Positions 58,069-64,000 of a stretch of DNA of 64,000 nt are shown one piece after another. The stretch's first letter is position 1, and each line of letters starts with the position of its first letter. Origin of the DNA: Prochlorococcus sp. AG-409-P03 (GTDB taxonomy: Bacteria > Cyanobacteriota > Cyanobacteriia > PCC-6307 > Cyanobiaceae); assembly GCA_003215295.1 (NCBI GenBank), contig QCKN01000002.1, forward strand, positions 78,030 through 142,029, given 5' to 3'. Made by a program: the position numbers and the translations under genes. A model generated the notes under the pieces. That model saw only the letters and a list, made by a program, of their open reading frames with translations. It ran no database searches and was not told where the DNA came from.

Positions 58069-59052
58069 ATGAGCCTCCGTCTTCAGATTAAACCCTTCTC
58101 GTTTAACCTCAAACAGGTATTAAGAACATCTAAGGGTGTAATTAAAAGCAAACAAGGCTGGTTACTGAACCTTGAAAACTCAACTGGCAAATGTGGCTGG
58201 GGAGAGGTATCTCCAATTGATCCATTAGAGCTTGCAAAATGCGAAAGAGCCTTGCATACCCTTCACTCTCAAGCCTCTATAGAAGATCTAGAGACTGATC
58301 TCACTAATTTGCCTAACTCATTAGCCTTTGGTTTAGGAGCTGCCTTAGGAGAACTAGAAGGAGTCATTTACGCAGCCAAGCAAAATAATTGGCTAAACCC
58401 TCCTGAGTCCGCGATATTGCTCCCGTCTAATGGCTCTCTACTCATCAAATCTCTCAGTTCAATAACAACTAAATACAAAAGCACAACGTGTCCTCTTACT
58501 ATTAAATGGAAAGTGGCCATTCGAGAGAACTCCTCCGAAGAAAAACTCTTAGATCAGATTCTGGAACTCCTTCCACCCTCCAGTCGTCTGCGAGTAGATG
58601 CGAATGCTGGCTGGGACAGAGAGACAGCAGACACTTGGGCAAAACGCCTATCAGGCCAACCACAGCTGGAATGGCTGGAACAACCTCTCCCATCCAATGA
58701 TATTGAGGGTCTAATCGCACTCTCGAAAAAAATCCCTATAGCACTAGATGAATCCCTGATAGCCAATCCTGTGTTGCGTAAGACTTGGCATGGCTGGCAA
58801 GTACGTCGACCATTATTAGAAGGTGACCCACGACCTCTACTCTTCGAACTCACAGAAGGCATAGGTTACCGAGTTATATGTAGTGCATTTGAAACTGGTA
58901 TAGGTCGTCGTTGGATTGATCATCTAGCAGCTCTTCAACAAACAGGAACAACACCTACCGCTCCTGGTCTTGCACCCGGCTGGTGTCCTGAAAGTCAACT
59001 CTTTAGTAAAGATCCACTGGAAGTATGGGAGGCAGCTGAATGCAAAAGCTAA
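58069..59052 (+). CDS. menC: o-Succinylbenzoate synthase MenC
   Basis: 327 aa, enolase superfamily. Converts SHCHC to o-succinylbenzoate. Seen: first catalytic lysine pair in TIKWKVAI, metal ligands Asp in RVDANAGW, Glu in LEQPL, Asp in ALDESL. The second catalytic lysine, which in E. coli sits in VIKP, is Arg here (QVRRPLLEG). Chromosomal context (menA before, menE overlapping by 13 bp after) supports the identity. The substitution could reduce activity or be a lineage feature. Confidence 0.87.
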   Translation: MSLRLQIKPFSFNLKQVLRTSKGVIKSKQGWLLNLENSTGKCGWGEVSPIDPLELAKCERALHTLHSQASIEDLETDLTNLPNSLAFGLGAALGELEGVIYAAKQNNWLNPPESAILLPSNGSLLIKSLSSITTKYKSTTCPLTIKWKVAIRENSSEEKLLDQILELLPPSSRLRVDANAGWDRETADTWAKRLSGQPQLEWLEQPLPSNDIEGLIALSKKIPIALDESLIANPVLRKTWHGWQVRRPLLEGDPRPLLFELTEGIGYRVICSAFETGIGRRWIDHLAALQQTGTTPTAPGLAPGWCPESQLFSKDPLEVWEAAECKS

Positions 59053-60269
59053 TAACTCTTAATTACGATCCAGTTAATGCTGAAGCGTACTATCAAAAAC
59101 TTCTTACAGAAATTGCAAGTGGGTCTTGGGTGGAGTTATTGCCGAAAGGAGGAATACCAACTTTATTACCAATCGATCAATTACCGAAAGGGCCAGGTTT
59201 TGTCATACGTAGTGGTGGGAGCTCAGGAGGGGCAAGCCATTGTCTCTTGCCTTGCACACATTTAGATCAATCGGCTTTCGCTACAAGTGAATGGCTCAAA
59301 AATCAAGGGCTAAACCCCAAAGAATGCCGAATCATGAATGCATTACCAATGCATCATGTAAGTGGTTTGTTGCCGTGGTGGCGTAGTCGTATTTGGAAAG
59401 TGAGCCATACGCGAGTAGTGCCCTCTTTAATGCATAATCCAACTGCATTAGAAGAGTGCTATAAGGATTTACTTAATAGAGATTTGGGACCAATGGTAAT
59501 TTCACTCGTCCCAACACAAGTTCAACGCTTGGTGAGACATCCTGCGGGTGTCCGCTGGTTGCAATCCTTTGAAGTGATCTGGGTAGGTGGTTCTGAGCTA
59601 ACAAAAAACTTGGCACACAAAGCCAGGCAAGAAGGTATCCGTTTAGCACCTTGTTATGGAGCTACTGAAACTACTGCGATGGTAACCGCTCTCCCTCCTG
59701 AGAAATTCCTTACAGGTACAAATAATTGTGGAAGTCCACTAATAGATGTCCAGTTAAGTCTTAGTAAAAAAGGTACTTTAAAAGTGAAGACACCAAGGCT
59801 TGCTCTTAGTTTCTGGAGAAATTGTAGACTCCAAAAGTTGCAAGACAAAGACGGATGGTGGATATCAGGAGATGCGGCCGAATTTTATTTACAAGACAAT
59901 CTACCCCAACTCAAAATTGTTGGTCGTATAGATACTGCAATTCACTCGGGTGGAGAAACCGTTTTCCCCGAACATATCGAAGCTCGCTTTCTTGAAAATT
60001 CAGAAAAGAACAGTTGGCCTATGAGACATATCCTCTTAGTCCCAATTCAAGACGAAGAATGGGGAGAGAGGTTAGTCGCGCTCATACGCTGGGATAATGA
60101 GAACTTGCCTAGCGAAAATGTTAAGCATTTAAAAGCTCTGCAAAGTCTCGCTAAAGAATGGCCAGCAGCTGACAGACCTATAAAATGGTACCAATGCCCA
60201 ATACTGCAACCTAATGAAGCTGGCAAATGGGAAAGGGCTCGATGGAAAGCTTGGGTAGAGGATCAATAA
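59040..60269 (+). CDS. menE: o-Succinylbenzoate-CoA ligase MenE
   Basis: 409 aa AMP-forming acyl-CoA ligase. The P-loop-like RSGGSSGGASH, YGATETTAMV, SGDAAEFY (motif with Asp) and GRIDTAIHSGGETVFP hinge are present; the C-terminal adenylation lysine is in NEAGKWERAR. It activates o-succinylbenzoate with CoA. It starts inside the menC end (13-bp overlap). Somewhat shorter than typical, as in many picocyanobacterial MenE. Confidence 0.9.
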   Translation: MQKLITLNYDPVNAEAYYQKLLTEIASGSWVELLPKGGIPTLLPIDQLPKGPGFVIRSGGSSGGASHCLLPCTHLDQSAFATSEWLKNQGLNPKECRIMNALPMHHVSGLLPWWRSRIWKVSHTRVVPSLMHNPTALEECYKDLLNRDLGPMVISLVPTQVQRLVRHPAGVRWLQSFEVIWVGGSELTKNLAHKARQEGIRLAPCYGATETTAMVTALPPEKFLTGTNNCGSPLIDVQLSLSKKGTLKVKTPRLALSFWRNCRLQKLQDKDGWWISGDAAEFYLQDNLPQLKIVGRIDTAIHSGGETVFPEHIEARFLENSEKNSWPMRHILLVPIQDEEWGERLVALIRWDNENLPSENVKHLKALQSLAKEWPAADRPIKWYQCPILQPNEAGKWERARWKAWVEDQ

Positions 60270-60351
60270 ACTATAATTTTCAGGATTCCTAACCAATCCT
60301 TCAGTGAATCTAATTAGCTAATGAAATAACCAAGCCTCACTAGCAGAGACA

Positions 60352-60813
60352 TTAAGCTCTCTTTATCGCAGAGTCTTCTAGCCAAAGGCTAATAGCATTA
60401 GGTAAAGGGCAACGTTTTCTAGATCGGAAGTTAATAGCAACATGCCTAATTAAGGCTAAGGCTGTTTCCTGACCTAAACATTTAAACCTTACTTGCATTT
60501 CAAAACTACTTACATCTAATTTTAGAGGGAGGAGTTCTATCTCAAGATGATCCCCGGTCGTCATTGGCAAGAAAAAATCAGCTTCACAATGTACTATTGG
60601 CAAACCAACCATCAGACTCTCTTGCATGTTTGTAATGTCAGGAAAAACCTGATTTAACGACAACCCATAAGTTTCAAGACTCTCTTCCCAAGCCTCGTGA
60701 CACCACCTAAAAAGATGGTGAAAGTGCATAACACCAGCAGCATCTGTATCTCCAAAACGAACAACTCGCTTGAGATACAGCCAAGGTACAGAGCTTGTTG
60801 ATTGCAACTCCAA
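60352..60813 (-). CDS. menI: 1,4-Dihydroxy-2-naphthoyl-CoA thioesterase (hotdog fold)
   Basis: 153 aa, 4-hydroxybenzoyl-CoA-type hotdog thioesterase. Catalytic Asp in RFGDTDAAGVMHF, then the helix FRWCHEAWEESLE. This matches the cyanobacterial DHNA-CoA hydrolase that releases dihydroxynaphthoate before MenA. Convergent with menE and 2 bp from the end of ndhH, with which it is probably cotranscribed. Other 4HBT substrates are possible, but the menFACE neighbourhood supports this. Confidence 0.87.
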   Translation of the reverse strand: MELQSTSSVPWLYLKRVVRFGDTDAAGVMHFHHLFRWCHEAWEESLETYGLSLNQVFPDITNMQESLMVGLPIVHCEADFFLPMTTGDHLEIELLPLKLDVSSFEMQVRFKCLGQETALALIRHVAINFRSRKRCPLPNAISLWLEDSAIKRA

Positions 60814-60815
60814 CC

Positions 60816-62000
60816 TTAGCGATCCACAGAGCCCATAATTACATCGATTGAGCCCAAAATAGCCATTATGTCTGCAACTTTTGCACCTTTAAGAATATGT
60901 GGAAGAACTTGCAAGTTATTTAAATCAGCTGCACGAATTTTGAATCTCCATGGTGTCACATCGTTGTTACCTTGAAGAAAGACGCCAATCTCTCCCTTCC
61001 CTGACTCAAGACGCGTATAAAGCTCGCCATTTGGAATCTTAAAGGTAGGTGCAACTTTCTTAGCTACATATTGATAGTCAAAACCTGAGAAAGAACTTGT
61101 TTTCCCTTCAGATAGACGATGCGCCTCAAGATTCTCAGTAGAACCCCCAGGAATCATCTGGCAAGCTTGTCGAAGAATCTTTAAGGATTGGCGCATTTCC
61201 TCTATTCTCACACGATAACGTGCATAACAATCACCTTCTTTTTCTGAGGCCACTTCCCAATCAAAATCGTCGTAACACTCGTAATGGTCAACCTTGCGCA
61301 AATCCCATGGGACACCAGATGCACGAAGCATTGGTCCAGAAAGACTCCAGTTAATTGCATCCTCTCTTAAGATCGTTCCGAGTCCCTCAATACGTCTACG
61401 AAAAATAGGATTATTAGTGATTAATTTCTCGTATTCATCAATCTTAGGGCCAAACCAATTACAAAAATCCAAACATTTTTCTAACCAACCCCATGGTAAG
61501 TCACAAGCAACTCCACCTATACGAAAATAATTGTTGTTGATCAAGCGTTGACCAGTTGCAGCTTCCCATAGGTCATAAATCATTTCCCGTTCACGGAAAA
61601 TATAAAAGAAAGGTGTTTGCGCACCAACATCTGCCAAAAATGGTCCCAGCCAAAGCAAATGATTTGCAATTCGATTCAGCTCAAGCATTAGCACCCTTAT
61701 ATAGCTTGCACGGCGAGGAACAGTAATATTCGCTAATTTCTCAGGAGCATTAACCACTATCGCTTCGTAAAACATCCCAGCCGCATAATCCATACGACTT
61801 ACATAAGGAACAAACATTACATTTGTTCTGTTCTCAGCGATTTTTTCCATCCCCCGATGGAGATAGCCAATGACCGGCTCACAATCCAAAACATCTTCAC
61901 CATCAAGTGTGACTACCAAACGCAGTACACCATGCATCGAAGGATGATGGGGGCCGAAATTGACCACCATTGGCTCCGTGCGCGTTTCTAGCTGCGTCAT
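60816..62000 (-). CDS. ndhH: NAD(P)H-quinone oxidoreductase subunit H
   Basis: 394 aa, the 49-kDa (NuoD-like) subunit of the thylakoid NDH-1 complex, in cyclic electron flow and respiration. The start ([19 protein letters not shown]) is typical, followed by [10 protein letters not shown]-like [18 protein letters not shown], and the C-terminal MGSVDR (last Asp near the quinone chamber). Divergent from rsmH with 46 bp between starts. Full length. Confidence 0.98.
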   Translation of the reverse strand: MTQLETRTEPMVVNFGPHHPSMHGVLRLVVTLDGEDVLDCEPVIGYLHRGMEKIAENRTNVMFVPYVSRMDYAAGMFYEAIVVNAPEKLANITVPRRASYIRVLMLELNRIANHLLWLGPFLADVGAQTPFFYIFREREMIYDLWEAATGQRLINNNYFRIGGVACDLPWGWLEKCLDFCNWFGPKIDEYEKLITNNPIFRRRIEGLGTILREDAINWSLSGPMLRASGVPWDLRKVDHYECYDDFDWEVASEKEGDCYARYRVRIEEMRQSLKILRQACQMIPGGSTENLEAHRLSEGKTSSFSGFDYQYVAKKVAPTFKIPNGELYTRLESGKGEIGVFLQGNNDVTPWRFKIRAADLNNLQVLPHILKGAKVADIMAILGSIDVIMGSVDR

Positions 62001-62046
62001 GAGGCCAGAGCTAAGAGTGTCATTGCAAGAATTTTAAGAAACAATC

Positions 62047-62952
62047 ATGCCAAACGAATCAAACCTTAAGGCGAATGATTTCAAACACTTGCCAGTGCTA
62101 GCGAATAGTGTGGTGGAATCAATCAATAATTTACCTGCAGAGTTATTGAATGGGGGCTTAATAATAGATGCAACCATTGGAAGAGGAGGGCATACGGCTC
62201 TTGTTCTCGCAGAACATCCAGCCTTGAATGTCATAGGAGTTGATCAAGACCCCAATGCAAGGGCTGCAGCAACTCAGTACCTCAGTCATTTTGGGAACAG
62301 AGTCAAAATAGAGAGCCTAAATTTTGCTGATTTCACACCACCAAAAAAAGCAGCTGCGGTCATCGCAGATCTAGGAGTCAGCAGTCCCCAACTCGACGTC
62401 GCTTCGAGAGGATTCAGCTTTCGACTAGATGGACCATTAGACATGAGAATGAATCCTGAACAAGGTGTCACAGCTGCTGAGCTCATTGAAAAACTAAGTG
62501 AAGAAGAACTTGCAAATACTATTTATAAATTTGGAGAAGAAAAATTATCTAGAAAAATAGCACGAAAAATCAAAAAAGACTTATCCCTACTTGGTCCTTA
62601 TAACGGCACTTGTGCGCTTGCATATACCATCGCAGGATGCTATCCACCAAAAGCAAGATATGGCCGTATTCACCCGGCGACAAGAACTTTTCAAGCATTA
62701 AGAATTGCAGTTAACAAAGAACTTGACGTCCTAGACAAACTATTGAGCAGAGCTCCTGAGTGGCTTCATCCAGGAGGGGTGCTTGGAATTATTACTTTCC
62801 ACTCACTTGAAGACAGGCGTGTCAAAATAGCCTTTAAGAATGACGAGCGTTTAGAAAGAATTAATCGTAAGCCAGTGATAGCAAATTTAGAAGAGATCTC
62901 AGCAAATCCAAGAAGTCGCAGTGCAAAGTTCCGTTCTGCAGCTAGGAAATAA
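62047..62952 (+). CDS. rsmH: 16S rRNA (cytosine1402-N4)-methyltransferase RsmH
   Basis: 301 aa SAM-dependent enzyme. Recognisable N-terminus [13 protein letters not shown], the SAM loop [31 protein letters not shown] and [33 protein letters not shown] and TFHSLEDR. Normal length. Divergent from ndhH. No ftsL/ftsI follow it; the next gene is convergent csd-type. Confidence 0.97.
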   Translation: MPNESNLKANDFKHLPVLANSVVESINNLPAELLNGGLIIDATIGRGGHTALVLAEHPALNVIGVDQDPNARAAATQYLSHFGNRVKIESLNFADFTPPKKAAAVIADLGVSSPQLDVASRGFSFRLDGPLDMRMNPEQGVTAAELIEKLSEEELANTIYKFGEEKLSRKIARKIKKDLSLLGPYNGTCALAYTIAGCYPPKARYGRIHPATRTFQALRIAVNKELDVLDKLLSRAPEWLHPGGVLGIITFHSLEDRRVKIAFKNDERLERINRKPVIANLEEISANPRSRSAKFRSAARK

Positions 62953-63027
62953 GAAAAGTATGTGATCAAAGATCAAATTTCCAATTATAAAAACATAGTT
63001 GTATGACCACACGTAAAATAATTCCCA

Positions 63028-64000
63028 TTATCTATGTCTTAGTTGTCTGACAACCTGAGAGATATACATCACTGCTTGATCAACCTCTTCAAGCGTAGTT
63101 TTCCTACCAAGGCTAAGGCGAATAGAAGCCTCGGCCTCTTGCGTGTTTCGTCCAATAGCGCGTAAAACGTGAGAAGGCTCTCCACTAGCACATGCAGAGC
63201 CACTAGTACAAGTGACAAATGGACGCAAGGATCTATGCAAGTCTCTCCCGTTAACTAACGGTATTGTTATGTTGAGATTGTGCGCAAGACGACACTCTAA
63301 GGAACCATTGATTATCAAGTCAGCAACTTCTGCACGCAACCCTTGCAGTAATTTATTCCGAAGAACCAAGAAATCTTCCTGACGCCCATTATTGATACCT
63401 TGAAAAGCTAATTCAGCTGCTTTGACAAAACCAACAACTAATGGAACTGGAATAGTGCCAGGTCTAAGACCATTTTCTTGACCACCACCCCATTGCAAAG
63501 GAACCATATGTAAACCTTGCTTCATTACTAGTGCTCCAACCCCCTTTGGGCCATAAATCTTATGCCCACTAAGTGTCATTAAATCTATGCCTAATTCATC
63601 AATTGAAAATGGAAACTGACCAAATGCCTGAGCAGCATCACTATGCAAGCTCACATCATGCTCATGGCAAACTTCAGCTAGCGCAGCTAATGGTTGTACA
63701 ACACCAATCTCATTATTAGCCAACATCAAGCTGGCCAAAATGGTGTCCTTCTGTATCGCATCTGATAATTGCCGAACAGAAAGCAATCCATCACAATCTG
63801 GCTTTAATTCCGTAATTCGAAATCCCTCTCTTTGCAGTTGCCGAATAGGGTCTAAAACTGCATGATGCTCAGTGGCAAGCGTAATCACATGACCTGGCCT
63901 ACCAACTGCCAGAGCTCTAGCACGAGCATGGCCAAGCAAAGCTAGATTATTTGCCTCTGTAGCCCCACTTGTGAAAACGACTCTGTTTGGATCAATTTCT
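63028..64000 (-). CDS. Cysteine desulfurase (NifS/IscS-type), N-terminus cut off by window edge
   Basis: PLP enzyme that moves sulfur from cysteine to scaffold proteins for Fe-S clusters. The frame is open to the right edge (the edge encodes EIDPNRVVFTSGATEANN), so the true start is outside; the ATG-like start at 63939 is internal. Seen: HHAVLDP (His over PLP), HSDAAQAFGQFP (Asp), LSGHKIYGPKGVG (PLP Lys) and the persulfide Cys in TSGSACASGEPSHVL, in the long-loop group I (IscS/NifS) form. About 323 of 380-400 residues are visible. Confidence 0.92.
   Translation of the reverse strand, partial: EIDPNRVVFTSGATEANNLALLGHARARALAVGRPGHVITLATEHHAVLDPIRQLQREGFRITELKPDCDGLLSVRQLSDAIQKDTILASLMLANNEIGVVQPLAALAEVCHEHDVSLHSDAAQAFGQFPFSIDELGIDLMTLSGHKIYGPKGVGALVMKQGLHMVPLQWGGGQENGLRPGTIPVPLVVGFVKAAELAFQGINNGRQEDFLVLRNKLLQGLRAEVADLIINGSLECRLAHNLNITIPLVNGRDLHRSLRPFVTCTSGSACASGEPSHVLRAIGRNTQEAEASIRLSLGRKTTLEEVDQAVMYISQVVRQLRHR

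Overview
The window is a stretch of core genome from a marine picocyanobacterium, most likely a low-light type Prochlorococcus or a close relative. The evidence is the photosynthesis and carbon-fixation gene set (psbA for D1, ndhH, CP12, a bicA-sbtA-sbtB bicarbonate-uptake cluster, a phylloquinone cluster), very compact gene packing with many 1-8 bp overlaps, frequent GTG/TTG starts, and a base composition of about 40% GC judged by eye from sampled lines. I see no insertion sequences, prophage, CRISPR array, tRNA or rRNA genes, and no obvious acquired island. Nearly all open frames are recognisable housekeeping or conserved cyanobacterial genes.

Layout. 1-8.6 kb: the 3' end of ftsH, eda (KDPG aldolase), aroC, psbA with its terminator and a structured upstream region, a small putative lipoprotein, an aspartoacylase homologue, and a tightly overlapped trio (xi-class glutathione transferase, DUF2301 membrane protein, ABC-F ATPase). 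8.6-15.6 kb: CP12 facing a small conserved gene, then a minus-strand run of obgE, mutS2, a VOC protein, hemB and a dnaJ-like gene. 15.9-22.8 kb: bicA-sbtA-sbtB, a thioredoxin-reductase-like flavoprotein lacking its NADPH motifs, two small conserved proteins and a UbiB/ABC1 kinase. 22.8-31.1 kb: enolase, glyoxalase I, a ClpB-type disaggregase, then secE-nusG-rplK-rplA-[L10 leader]-rplJ-rplL. 31.1-44.3 kb: a candidate minus-strand small RNA, rnhA-pyrD, a CobC/CobD-type aminotransferase, murG, a secreted protein, pgk, a universal stress protein, rbgA, an RluD-type pseudouridine synthase, a fused double ABC ATPase and a bifunctional (p)ppGpp synthetase/hydrolase. 44.3-54.4 kb: a structured gene-free interval, a DUF2062 protein, mnmE, nadC, argS, hisC, and a six-gene minus-strand run ending the prfB-DUF3285-ybeY-dgkA-pabA-metallo-hydrolase group; prfB carries the classic +1 programmed frameshift. 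54.4-64 kb: grxC-gshB, phylloquinone genes menF/menA-menC-menE/menI around ndhH, rsmH, and a cysteine desulfurase running off the end.

How it fits together: bicarbonate enters through BicA and SbtA (controlled by SbtB), CP12 is expected to switch the Calvin cycle, Eda and enolase/Pgk handle sugar catabolism, and the men genes make the phylloquinone of photosystem I. I did not find a completely new multi-gene system. The best leads are non-coding (a terminator-ended RNA candidate near 31.13-31.23 kb and a strongly inverted-repeat-rich interval at 44.38-44.69 kb) and proteins with altered active-site residues: D1 (Trp at the canonical Tyr126), a DDOR-like flavoprotein, ClpB (Walker B Asp), MenC (catalytic Lys to Arg), Eda, and a metallo-beta-lactamase-fold protein without its metal motif.
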